The position numbers and the translations under genes were made by a program. From the NCBI GenBank assembly GCA_037962975.1, contig CM075673.1, positions 119,369,001 to 119,433,000 on the forward strand: 64,000 nt of DNA, given 5' to 3'. Positions 32,279 through 41,564 of the stretch are shown in pieces. Under the pieces are notes generated by a model. It ran no database searches. It saw only the letters and a list, made by a program, of their open reading frames with translations, and had not been told where the DNA came from. Source of the stretch: Clitoria ternatea (taxonomy: Eukaryota > Streptophyta > Magnoliopsida > Fabales > Fabaceae). Within the stretch, counting starts at the first letter, position 1; every line of letters begins with the position of its first letter.

Positions 32279-34339
32279 AAGAAACGGCGTATGGGTCCTG
32301 CTAAGCAAAAAGCTGCTTGTGAACAAACAGAGGAGCTCCTCAAGGCGGGGTTCATTAGGGAACTCCGTTACTCCTCCTGGCTGTCCAACGTGGTTATGGT
32401 ACAGAAAGCCAATGGCAAATGGCGTATGTGCATAGACTACGTTGATTTGAATAAATGTTGTCCCAAAGATCCATACCCTCTCCCCAACATTGACAGATTG
32501 GTTGACGATTCTTCAGGATACAAGTATCTATCTTTTATGGATGCCTACTCCGGATACAACCAAATTCCAATGTGTGAGGATGATCAGGAGAAGACAGCAT
32601 TTATTAATGACAAGGGGGTCTTTTGCTACAACGTCATGCCATTTGGGCTAAAGAACGCCGGGGCAACCTACCAGCGCATGATCAACAAAGTTTTTGAGGG
32701 TATGCACACAAAGCTGGTAGAGGTTTATATTGATGACATTATTGCCAAGACCCCGGAGGGAGGAGACCATGTTGAAGACCTACGCCTCATCTTTCAACGC
32801 CTACAGCAATACAACATGAGACTCAATCCATTAAAATGTACATTTGCTATTCCTGGGGGTAGATTTTTGGGTTTCATGTTAACACAAAGAGGCATAGAGG
32901 CTAATCCTGATAAATTTCGCGTAATCCAAGAGTTGCAGAGCCCCAAAACATTGAAGGAGGTACAATCCCTCAATGGCAAAATCGCTGCTCTAGCACGATT
33001 CATGCCAAAAATGGCTCATCGCTCTCTTCCCTTGTACAAAATGCTGAAGAAGGATAAGAAATTCAGTTGGGGCCCAGAACAAGAGGCGGCATTCCAAAGC
33101 TTGAAAAATGTCTTGGCCAGCCCTCCAATCCTGGTAAAACCAAGCCCAGGTGAACAACTCATTGTTTATTTGTCTGTTTCAGATGAAGCGCTGGCAGTGG
33201 CTCTGGTCAAGGAAACAGTTGAAGGCCAACGACCGGTGTACTTCACTGGTAAAAAATTGCATGGTGCAGAGTGCCGTTATCAGAAAATTGAGAAGGCAGC
33301 ACTTGCAGTTGTTTGGGCCTCACGACGCCTAAGACCATATTTACATGCCCATCCCATCCTGATTCGCACAGACTTGCCACTTCGTACTATATTGTTCAAA
33401 CCAGACCTGGCTGGAAGGATGATCAAATGGGCCATAGAGCTCTCTGAATTTGACATATCATACGAACCAAGAACTGCTATCAAGGCACAGGTCCTGGCAG
33501 ATTTCGTAGTTGAATTAACACGCTCTAACCCAGATGCAGATCATTCACATTGGACAATATACGTTGATGGATCTTCAAATAGCAAAGGATGTGGAGCAGG
33601 AATTGTTATAGAAAGTGATGACGGAGTACATCTTGAAATTTCATTGCACTTTACCTTCACTACGTCTAACAATCAGGCGGAGTATGAAGCCTGCTTGGCC
33701 GGACTCAGGGCAGCACAAGATATTGGGGCCAAAACTGTTACCCTATGCAGTGATTCTCAATTAGTCATCTCACAAATTCTTGGTGAGTATCAGGCTAAAG
33801 AACCTCTGCTGCAACAATACCTAGACTGTGTCAATGAGTTAAAACTGCGCTTCAGTGAAGTCACTTTCAAGCATGTACCCCGCGAAGAAAATACACGCGC
33901 TGATATCCTCTCCAGGTTAGCCAGCACAAAGAAGGCGGGATGCACAACTACGGTTGTACAGAGTACCTTGGCGGAGCCAAGTATTTCCTTTCCTTCCTCA
34001 GTACATATGATTAAAAGCCGCTCCTTTGATGACAATTCCTGGGTAGCACCAATAGTTCGTTATCTTGTTAATGGACAATTACCCACGGATGATCTTGAGC
34101 GAAAGAAACTTAAGAAAGAAGCGCCTTATTATACACTTCTGGACAGACAGTTATACCGCCGAGGAATTTCTGTTCCTTACTTAATTTGTATAAATGAAAA
34201 TGAGGTGCAAGCTGTTTTGGAAGAAGTCCATGAAGGGCAGTGTGGACATCATCCAGGGGCACAGAGTCTAATGAGAAAAATACTCAGGGCGGGGTATTGG
34301 TGGCCCACTCTGAAGCATGACTCCGCCTCATATGTTTAA
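32279..34339 (+). CDS. pol: Reverse transcriptase and two RNase H domains of Tat Pol
   Basis: In frame with the protease; the first ATG is at 32291. RT shows FIRELRYSSWLSNVVMVQKA, the VDLNKCCPKDPYPLP block, SFMDAYSGYNQI with a catalytic Asp, and the YIDDIIAKT catalytic motif near residue 150. The first RNase H (about residues 275-370) lacks the usual acidic triad. A second RNase H follows (about 425-545) with all expected acidic residues: IYVDGSSNSKG, NNQAEYEACL, LCSDSQLV and TRADILSRLA. A second RNase H of this kind is the hallmark of the Tat lineage. The HHCC zinc region of integrase begins at EVHEGQCGHHPG. A TAA at 34337-34339 interrupts just before the Cys pair. Confidence 0.92.
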   Translation, partial: KKRRMGPAKQKAACEQTEELLKAGFIRELRYSSWLSNVVMVQKANGKWRMCIDYVDLNKCCPKDPYPLPNIDRLVDDSSGYKYLSFMDAYSGYNQIPMCEDDQEKTAFINDKGVFCYNVMPFGLKNAGATYQRMINKVFEGMHTKLVEVYIDDIIAKTPEGGDHVEDLRLIFQRLQQYNMRLNPLKCTFAIPGGRFLGFMLTQRGIEANPDKFRVIQELQSPKTLKEVQSLNGKIAALARFMPKMAHRSLPLYKMLKKDKKFSWGPEQEAAFQSLKNVLASPPILVKPSPGEQLIVYLSVSDEALAVALVKETVEGQRPVYFTGKKLHGAECRYQKIEKAALAVVWASRRLRPYLHAHPILIRTDLPLRTILFKPDLAGRMIKWAIELSEFDISYEPRTAIKAQVLADFVVELTRSNPDADHSHWTIYVDGSSNSKGCGAGIVIESDDGVHLEISLHFTFTTSNNQAEYEACLAGLRAAQDIGAKTVTLCSDSQLVISQILGEYQAKEPLLQQYLDCVNELKLRFSEVTFKHVPREENTRADILSRLASTKKAGCTTTVVQSTLAEPSISFPSSVHMIKSRSFDDNSWVAPIVRYLVNGQLPTDDLERKKLKKEAPYYTLLDRQLYRRGISVPYLICINENEVQAVLEEVHEGQCGHHPGAQSLMRKILRAGYWWPTLKHDSASYV

Positions 34340-35275
34340 AAATGCGATCAATGTCAACGATTCATAAATCTTCATCATACTCCCGCAGAGGAAATGTCAT
34401 CATCAATAACGCCTTGGCCTTTCTATCAATGGGGCATGGATATCTTGGGTCCATTCCCAACTGCGCCCGGCAGTATCAAATACTTGATAGTTGGTGTTGA
34501 TTACTTCACCAAATGGATTGAGGCAGAAGCAGTGGTGCACATAACGTCAGCCAGGACTCGAAGATTCGTATATGAAAATATCATTGCACGTTTCGGAGTC
34601 CCTGGACGCATAGTCACTGACAATGTCACCCAGTTCACAGATCGCAAGTTCACTGAACTCCTAGAAAATCTCAGCATTACGCAGATTTTCTCTTCTATGG
34701 AACACCCTCAAACCAATGGACAAGCTGAAGTTGCCAACAGAGAAATCTTGAAAGGCCTTAAGAAACGCCTTGGTGAGGCAAAAGGAGATTGGGCAAACCA
34801 GTTATGCCACGTTTTATGGGCATACAGAACAACCCCTCACTCCACCACAAATGAATCTCCATATCGGCTGACATACGGAGTTGAGGCTGTCATCCCCATT
34901 GAATTGGCAGCCCCTTCAGCTCGAGTCCTCCATTTCAATGAGGAAGCCAATCAACAGAACCTCGCACATGAACTCGAGATTCTGGCGGAGTTGAGAGAGG
35001 AAGCCTTTGTGAGAGACCAAGCTGTCAAAGCAAAGGCCGCCAAACGGTATAACACACGTATTTTTGAACGCCGTTTCAAAGAAGGAGATTTGGTCCTAAG
35101 AAGGGCCAATATTGGCAACAAATTTGCACACCAAGGCAAATTGGCACCAACCTGGGAAGGTCCATACCGAATCATCGAGGTTTTAGGCAAAGGCACATAC
35201 CGCCTAGAAAACTCAGATGGCACTCCGGTCAGGAATAAATGGAACATTTTAAATTTACGCATATACTACAGCTAA
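34340..35275 (+). CDS. pol: Integrase of Tat Pol
   Basis: Continues in frame. The Cys pair of the zinc region is in KCDQCQRF just after the stop at 34339. The core has the first catalytic Asp in YQWGMDILGPFP, the second in IVTDNVTQFTDRKF (family T-D-N-G; the Gly is Val here) and the Glu in HPQTNGQAEVANREI. The C-terminal DNA-binding part ends with FKEGDLVLRRANIG and WEGPYRIIEVLGKGTYRL. It would insert the cDNA into the chromosome in the nucleus. The end at 35273-35275 is a natural stop. The Gly-to-Val change may weaken it. Confidence 0.92.
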   Translation, partial: KCDQCQRFINLHHTPAEEMSSSITPWPFYQWGMDILGPFPTAPGSIKYLIVGVDYFTKWIEAEAVVHITSARTRRFVYENIIARFGVPGRIVTDNVTQFTDRKFTELLENLSITQIFSSMEHPQTNGQAEVANREILKGLKKRLGEAKGDWANQLCHVLWAYRTTPHSTTNESPYRLTYGVEAVIPIELAAPSARVLHFNEEANQQNLAHELEILAELREEAFVRDQAVKAKAAKRYNTRIFERRFKEGDLVLRRANIGNKFAHQGKLAPTWEGPYRIIEVLGKGTYRLENSDGTPVRNKWNILNLRIYYS

Positions 35276-35570
35276 TTGGGTAATATGGTATGATCTTTTC
35301 TTCCTAACTCAAGGTTCTTCCCAGATATGCTTTCCTTGAAAAGGTTTCGAAGAGACATACCCCAACTCAGCTCTTTATGTAGTTTCATTATTAATGAAAT
35401 GCCTTCCTACATTCAATCTTCATTCTAACTTTCAATTGATTATCCATGGCAGAACTTGTTCCCATGCAGATAAGACACCGACTCCAACAATTGAAGCATA
35501 AAAGCATAACTCTTTATTCCATAAAGATCATCCAACATGCAACAAAGCTTCACAAACGGAGTCAGAAAAC
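35276..35570 (+). other. Spacer after Tat integrase
   Basis: Non-coding sequence between the integrase stop and the first tandem-repeat block. No motif recognised. Confidence 0.5.
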
Positions 35571-36110
35571 TCCTTGGGGGGATTGGTGTCACAGCTATAT
35601 GCTGCACCATACCGACCTCAAGGTCCAAAAAACTCCTTGGGGGGAAAGGATTGGTGTCACAGCTATATGCTGCACCATACCGACCCTAAGGTCCAAAAAA
35701 CTCCTTGGGGGGAAAGGATTGGTGTCACAGATATATGCTGCACCATACCGACCCTAAGGTTCAAAAAACTCCTTGGGGGGAAAGGATTGGTGTCACAGCT
35801 ATATGCTGCACCATACCGACCCCAAGGTCCTGCAGGCCGCCTATGGAAAAAACTGGTGTCACAGCTATATGCTGCACCATTTCGGCCCCAAGGTCCTGCA
35901 GGCTTCTTGTGGAAAAAACGGTGTCACAGCTATATGTTGCACCATACCGCCTCAAAGGTTCAACCAAGTTTTTGCAGGAAAAAACGGTGTCACAGCTATA
36001 TGCTGCACCATACCGCCTCAAAAGTTCAACCAAGTCCTTGCAGGAACAATTAGTGTCACAGCTATATGCTGCACCATACCAATCCTGGATTCAACAATTT
36101 TCATTTGATC
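35571..36110. repeat. Tandem repeat, eight units of 65-68 bp, in the Tat 3' region
   Basis: The conserved half GTGTCACAGCTATATGCTGC starts at 35586, 35654, 35722, 35790, 35856, 35921, 35987 and 36053 (one variant AGATATATG). The periods are 68, 68, 68, 66, 65, 66 and 66 bp. The second half drifts: it is AAAACTCCTTGGGG-like in the first units and a Cys/Gly-coding variant in the last ones. The block is open in several frames on both strands and gives repeated peptides such as SQLYAAPYRPQG. I see no start site or homology suggesting a gene. Confidence 0.92.
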
Positions 36111-36239
36111 AGGAGTTACACTCCAATTCAAATTCAAAGGGATGAATGCTCCATCCAAAATTTGACTCTGCCTAACTGCCAATGCTTTACGGAGTACATA
36201 ATTAACAAACTCAAGCACTATCAACAAGTTCAAGTAAGT

Positions 36240-37060
36240 ATATTACTTGTAAAAATTGTGCTTCAATGAAATTCTCAAGAGGCTACTACGCCTCATTATT
36301 GAATTCACTTCAATGAAATTTTCAAGAGGCCACTCCGCCTCATTGCAGAACATTCTTCATTGAAATTCTCAAGAGGCTACTCCGCCTCCATATTGAATTT
36401 ACTTCATTGAAATTCTCAAAAGGCTACTGTGCCTCATTATTGAATTCACTTCAATGAAATTTTCAAGAGGCTACTCCGCCTCCATATTGAATTTACTTCA
36501 TTGAAATTCTCAAAAGGCTACTACGCCTCATTATTGAATTCACTTCAATGAAATTTTCAAGAGGCCACTCCGCCTCATTGCAGAACATTCTTCATTGAAA
36601 TTCTCAAGAGGCTACTCCGCCTCCATATTGAATTTACTTCATTGAAATTCTCAAAAGGCTACTACGCCTCATTATTGAATTCACTTCAATGAAATTTTCA
36701 AGAGGCCACTCCGCCTCATTGCAGAACATTCTTCATTGAAATTCTCAAGAGGCTACTCCGCCTCCATATTGAATTTACTTCATTTAAATTCTCAAGAGGC
36801 TACTCCGCCTCCATATTGAATTTACTTTAGTTAAATTCTCAAGAGGCTACTCCGCCTCCATATTGAATTTACTTCAGTTAAATTCTCAAGAGGCTACTAC
36901 GCCTCATTATTGAAATTACTTCAGTTAAATTCTCAAGAGGCTACTACGCCTCATTATTGAAATTACTTCAGTAAAATTCCTAAGAGGCTACCTCGCCTCC
37001 CTACTGAATTTTACTTCACCAGAATTTCAAAAAGGCTATTCCGCCTCGTTATACTTAGTC
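36240..37060. repeat. Tandem repeat, 17 units of 47 bp with a hairpin motif, in the Tat 3' region
   Basis: GAGGCTACTCCGCCTC or a close variant starts about every 47 bp from 36278 to about 37030. GAGGC and GCCTC form a 5-bp stem around TACTCC. Three unit types alternate, marked by their right halves CATTATTGAATTC, CATTGCAGAACATTC and CCATATTGAATTT. They give a 141-bp higher-order repeat (A-B-C, A-C, A-B-C, A-B-C), followed by several C-like units that diverge to the right. Confidence 0.92.
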
Positions 37061-37288
37061 ATATTCCATTAAGTCCTCAAATGAATACTCTGCCTTCTTA
37101 ATATCATTTTACGAGGCATAAATACGACGGACTCAAACATTGCTTATATGAACAAGTATAGATTACAGAAAATATATTTCATTGAATATTGCCAAAAACT
37201 GATAAAGATCCAGAGCCTATCCTGGAACAAGGCAATATCATTAAAATGCAAAAAACAAAAATTTGTAAAAGGACTCCGACGCTGATCT
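37061..37288 (+). other. Spacer between tandem repeats and antisense gene
   Basis: AT-rich non-coding stretch. It should hold the 3' untranslated end and polyadenylation site of the antisense gene, but I cannot pick the signal with confidence. Confidence 0.4.
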
Positions 37289-38883
37289 TCATGGCTCGGG
37301 TGACATTCCTTCCTGGTGGGTAGAGCTGAGCTGACTCTCACTTGGTCTTGACAAACTTTGTGAAGGGGGCAAGTCCGCCAAAACATACTCAACATCGGGT
37401 GCAGGAACATGACCCCCTCGAGCAGGCACCATCAATTCACCATTGATAAATTCATAGTATGGATGAATGCCTGTAGTGTTAAGAGCAACGCCTGGGTTGC
37501 GATGGCGGAGTTGGCGAATAGCCATACTGAAGGCGTCACCAATTGCTGCTTCAGCTGCATCCAAAGCCAAATTCAAATCCTTGTTAAGCTTCTCATTGGA
37601 AGCATCTGAAACAGCCTTCTCAGCCTTCAACTCCTTAACCTGTTTTTCAAGGTTGCTGTATGCGGTAGCTGCTTCGTCCAACTCCGTAGCCCAGGCGTCT
37701 GCAGCAAGAGCCCTATCGATTTCAAAGGAAACCAACTTCTGCTGAAGTTCGCTCACACCCTCACCCAATTTTTGGTTCTGCTGAGTTAGATCTGAAACTT
37801 GTTGTTTCAGCAGAACATTGTCAGCCTTCACCTGGGAGAGTCCACCCACCTCTTCGCCCAGCTTTACATTCTGCTTTTTTAAGCCAGAAACTTGCTTTTC
37901 CAGCAAGACTTTATCAGCTCTCACCCGAGCCAGCTCCTCCTCCAGCTTCTTGATGTCGGAATCGGCGGTGTCAAGGTGTCTATCCTTCGCCTTGATCACC
38001 TCCGACAGCTGTTCATTATCATGTTCCAAGCTGCGTATCTTTTCAACGGAATCATGAAAAGATTCTTGAAACATGTTGGCCTCAGCAGCAACATCAGCAA
38101 TACGTGGCACAGAGGCTAGAAAACCATCAATTTCTGCAAGGTGCCACCTTGCAGCTGCAGCAGCGTCTGGAATCTCTTGGAAGTCGATGTCGGGGAGGAG
38201 GATGAACTCCGGATCACGCCTCTCCGACTGGCGGGATCCCATATTTGCAAAATACAAGAAGGGATTCAGTCGAGACCCCGCCAAAGGCAGAGAGACGGAT
38301 CGCCTGGATGACTCCCCTGGAACATCAATAAAGAAAACTGGTGTCCCTCGAGTAGCCAAGCCCAAGGCGGGATTCTCAGCCGGGCGGACTGGGGAAGTTT
38401 GAACTCCTTCCGCCTCATCTCCCACAACTTGGTTTGGAGAGGCTTGAATTCCCTCCGCTTCTTCCCCCACGACATCTCCTTCAAGGACGCCTTCAACACC
38501 GCCTATATCAGCAGTAGTACCCACAACAGGTACCTCCTGAGTCTCTTCCAAGTTGATGGCGGTGTCAGCTGATGCTCCTTCCCCAATCTTCTTCTTGCCC
38601 TTGTTCTTTCTTTTGAGCAAAGGTTGGGGATCCACTTCCTCTTCCTCCTCCTCAACAGCTTCTGGTTCTTGGCGTTTTTTAGAATGCCTTTCAACATCAA
38701 CTGCTGAGGACCCTGCACCACCTTCCAAATTCACTATAGTAGTGGATGCAGGGAAAGGAAGAATCTTTGTTAGAGCAGCAGCCAAATTCCTCCTGGGCTG
38801 CACATTGTTCTCCGCGTCAATTTCCTCGCGGCTCATACGAATCTGCTTGATGCGCTCCATCCCAGGGAATTCAGCAATTTCTC
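37289..38883 (-). CDS. Antisense gene of the Tat element, last exon (coiled-coil protein)
   Basis: A minus-strand frame of 531 codons from a splice acceptor at about 38883 (TTTTACAG before the exon) to the stop at 37289. It begins EIAEFPGMERIKQIRMSREE. It continues with an acidic stretch (EEEEEE), a lysine-rich segment KRKNKGKKK that may be a nuclear signal, and a tandem pair of EEAEGIQASP-like and DEAEGVQTSP-like repeats. A long coiled coil follows (about 300-450, many Leu/Lys/Glu heptads such as LARVRADKVLLEKQVSGLKK). Proteins of this organisation, often called putative gypsy-type transposon proteins, lie antisense in Tat-group elements. Their function is not known. The frame is open throughout, unlike the neighbouring old elements. 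Confidence 0.82.
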
Positions 38884-38967
38884 CTGTAAAATAATATACA
38901 TACACACGATTAGAAGCTGCATGAAAAAACAAAAGTAATATTTAAGCAACAAGTCTTAAAGAATTAC
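38884..38967 (-). other. Predicted 84-bp intron of the antisense gene
   Basis: On the minus strand the donor is A|GTAATTC at 38967 and the acceptor is TTTTACAG| at 38884. Joining the exons keeps the frame: the upstream exon leaves one base and the downstream exon supplies two. The intron holds stops in the upstream frame and is AT-rich, as plant introns are. Confidence 0.75.
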
Positions 38968-39217
38968 TTAAATAATCCTCAGCATCCCGCCCAAGCAGCC
39001 TTTTGCATAAGAACTGCTTGTGGATGGAGTTGTACTCCTTCAACGTCCGGAGCACTTCCACAGAAGTAGCTGACAAGGCACCCTCCTCAACTTCATAAGC
39101 TTGTTTGGTCAGGAGGAAGTGCTCATGGGTCCACGCTACCGGGAATTTGTCAATTCCCTCCTTACTCCGCCAGAAAACGGACTTGTTCTTCCTGACAGAG
39201 ACTTTTATAAAGCTCAT
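38968..39217 (-). CDS. Antisense gene of the Tat element, middle segment
   Basis: A frame overlapping the upstream segment by four bases (ATGA) and running into the intron donor at 38967. It reads as WTHEHFLLTKQAYEVEEGALS and RLLGRDAEDYL near the end, continuing the family pattern. The change of frame against the upstream segment looks like a one-base shift rather than splicing. If so, the gene is broken here, or needs frameshifting or reinitiation. Confidence 0.7.
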
Positions 39218-39987
39218 CCTAAAGTGAACCCGCCTTCTTTGGCGGAGTCAGCAAATGCCTTGAAATTTACAATCTTCGGCTCCGCCCGAAGAGTTACAAA
39301 GCCCATGCCGTCAGTTTTTGTATTTACTCTCCTCATAATGCGGCAAAAGGCAAAGAATAACGCCACAGTAGGCGTAAATTCCAGATGTTTAGCCAACACC
39401 TCGAAGCTGCGAACTATTCCCCAACCGTTAGGGTGCAGCTGAGAAGGGGCGCAATCCAAGAACCTCAGTACGCCTATCTGGAATCTATTCAGTGGAAATC
39501 GTACCCCCAACTGGGTAAACAAAATATCGTACATGTATAATGTACGTTCATCTTGAGGACGATGGCATATACGTTCATACGTCTTGGGTGAACGAACGAT
39601 GAACCTCTTCTCATACCTCTCATCCTTCCAAACTAGCACAGACAACTCCGTTACCCCTCCGCTTGTTGTCGCATGACGAGAGGAAGCATCTTTAACATCT
39701 TCCTCAACCCAACAATAAGGGTCAACCTCAAGCATCTTTTTCCAGTCCAACCCATGCAACACAACGTTTTGACACTCTGCCATCGTTCTTACTTCAATCT
39801 GAGGAATACCTCCTGATACAAACGAATGTACAGCATTACTAAAAAACTCCACGCTGCTGTAAAATGTTGCATCCCTCCCAGTATAAAAAGCCTCATCTCC
39901 ACTCTCAATATCTGAAAACATCAGACAAACAGAAACCCTAGAGCACGACTCTGACTTTTTTCCTCTCATCCTCATTTCAACAAACAC
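39214..39987 (-). CDS. Antisense gene of the Tat element, N-terminal segment (gypsy-type transposon domain)
   Basis: Minus-strand frame of 257 codons from an ATG at 39985-39987. The conserved core is VRFPLNRFQIGVLRFLDCAP followed by SQLHPNGWGIVRSFEVL (about residues 155-190), the signature of the putative gypsy-type transposon domain found in antisense genes of Tat elements. A TTTTCAG splice acceptor lies within the first 25 codons, so the true N-terminus may come from an exon further right, or begin at the in-frame ATG at 39781-39783. The frame ends in the ATGA overlap with the middle segment. Confidence 0.78.
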   Translation of the reverse strand: MFVEMRMRGKKSESCSRVSVCLMFSDIESGDEAFYTGRDATFYSSVEFFSNAVHSFVSGGIPQIEVRTMAECQNVVLHGLDWKKMLEVDPYCWVEEDVKDASSRHATTSGGVTELSVLVWKDERYEKRFIVRSPKTYERICHRPQDERTLYMYDILFTQLGVRFPLNRFQIGVLRFLDCAPSQLHPNGWGIVRSFEVLAKHLEFTPTVALFFAFCRIMRRVNTKTDGMGFVTLRAEPKIVNFKAFADSAKEGGFTLG

Positions 39988-40185
39988 ACATATAAAGAGA
40001 ACAGAACCAACCCAATAACAATGAAGACAGGAGACAGAGGAAAAAGAGAGTTACCTTAAGTTTCTAAAGAAATGAAGAACTGCAACAACAAACGACTCGC
40101 ACGAAAGCAACGTTCAAAAGGCAGTTCTAATACGCAAACGCAGAGAAGAAGATGAAGCGAAAAGTTTCCCCTCCTAAGAGTTTAT

Positions 40186-40195
40186 CTATTTATAG
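40186..40195 (-). promoter_or_regulatory. TATA box for the antisense gene
   Basis: The minus strand reads CTATAAATAG, about 200 bp upstream of the first ATG of the antisense gene. Between them lies a CT-rich leader and a possible intron donor (CTTAAG|GTAACTC at about 40050). This suggests an own antisense promoter inside the element. Confidence 0.65.
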
Positions 40196-40628
40196 GCATG
40201 GCTTGGGGGGAAACGAGTAAAGCCTCATTAATCTCAGAAATGCAACTACAGCCGTTGGATGAATTTAACGCAATTACAGTCGTTGGATGAATCTCGAGAC
40301 AAGCATCTTTTGGGCCGTATTTCCAAAACCCAAGGCCCACGATAATAACCTCGAAAACGTATTCAACTACCACCCCACGCATTTATGTCCCATCATTGGA
40401 ATGGCAATCGTTACGAGGGCATACGTGGCAATGAGAGATTGAAGCGGCAAAACGCAGTTTCAAGGCGCATTAATGACAGGCGTGGCAAGTAATGATGAAA
40501 GCATTAAATGCACGAAAACACTTGTCCAAAAAATCCTGAACTAGCAAACGTCGCCTAAACCCATGCCTATAAAAGCTAAACGTAAGTGTTATAGCTCATT
40601 AAAGTGACTCCGCCAGTCACTATAACAA

Positions 40629-40641
40629 GCTAGGGGGCATA
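40629..40641 (+). promoter_or_regulatory. Polypurine tract of the Tat element
   Basis: GCTAGGGGGCATA lies directly before the 3' LTR. It is short, but at the right position to prime plus-strand synthesis. Confidence 0.7.
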
Positions 40642-41559
40642 TGATCTGGTCCCAACACCGGCCCCCAAGAGCATGGCTTTAATACTTTGCCAGATCAGCA
40701 TTTCGAACAAGAGAAGTACGCTTCGAATACATTATAATTGTTTCTATACGGAGTACATACAAACAGGGCAAGTAACTCCGCCAAGGCATGTTACTCCGCC
40801 AAGGTGTTTTACTCCGCCAAGGTTTGTAACTCTGCCAAGGAAGAAAATATCGAATACCTTATGCATGAAATATCCCTAATGCATATTACTCCGCCAAGCC
40901 ATAGGCTCAACACAGGCAGAATATTGAATTTCCCATACTGCGTAGCGAGCCCATACTTATAACCCCGGCACGAGACTGACTCTGTCTTGAGAGGTTGAAA
41001 ATGGGAATCACGCTGTCACGCATTAAAGGGAAAAACAAATAAAATAATAAAGCATTCACGCTTTCCAAGTAAGTGGAAACACCCACTACAATAACAGTGC
41101 TTACAAACGGCGCAGGGACCCACTACCTTTCCAGCATAATGCCTGAAAACAAGGAACGGGTCCCACCAATAATGGAGCACCAGTAACAGGTATATAAACC
41201 TCTGTAAAAAGGTATATGGGGATCCCCAATTCTAAACCTTACACTCTCTTACTTGCATAATTCTCTCAGATTTGCTTTCTAAGTCTAAGAGTATTCTGAA
41301 ATACTGACTTGAGCGTCGGAGAATAATTGCAGGTACCACCACCAATTGTGTCAAGGCAAAGAAAACAACTTCAGGCGGACTACTACACCGCCACAGAGTG
41401 AGTTACACTCCGCCCCAGTGTGGATTATACTCCGCCCAATACACAAGGACACTCCGTATTTGCATCTGTATAACATACCCTTGTATCAGATTGACATTAC
41501 ATGTACATTTTGAGTTGTTTCAGAATCATAACTTTACACCCCTTGTAAAGGACAGTTCA
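40642..41559 (+). repeat. 3' LTR of the Tat-lineage element
   Basis: 918 bp, starting TGATCTGGTCCC and ending GGACAGTTCA. By eye it differs from the 5' LTR at about nine positions without any length change. It carries the ACTCCGCCAAGG cluster (40770-40905) and the TATA box at 41190-41199. The duplication GAATC follows at 41560-41564. Confidence 0.92.
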
Positions 41560-41564
41560 GAATC

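Larger units (their letters stand above)
28833..41559 (+). mobile_element. Tat-lineage Ty3/gypsy element, nearly intact, with antisense gene
   Basis: A 12.7-kb element with two LTRs of equal length (918 bp each: 28833-29750 and 40642-41559) and the perfect target duplication GAATC (28828-28832 and 41560-41564). It holds gag, protease, RT, RNase H, a second RNase H and integrase in one frame on the plus strand. Two tandem-repeat blocks and a split antisense gene fill the 5 kb between integrase and 3' LTR. The second RNase H and the antisense gene are marks of the Tat group (Tat, Ogre, Retand types). I count about nine differences between the LTRs, near 1 percent, so the insertion is recent. 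It sits in the Athila spacer. Confidence 0.93.

Noticed and set aside
35574..36145. Repetitive plus-strand frames of 111-159 codons and a 90-codon minus-strand frame
   Set aside because: They follow the 65-68-bp tandem repeat in three frames and on both strands, so the openness comes from the repeat.
37409..38894. Plus-strand frames of 66-113 codons opposite the antisense Tat gene
   Set aside because: Shadows of the well-supported minus-strand coding sequence, Ser-rich as expected from the reverse of Glu/Lys-rich codons.
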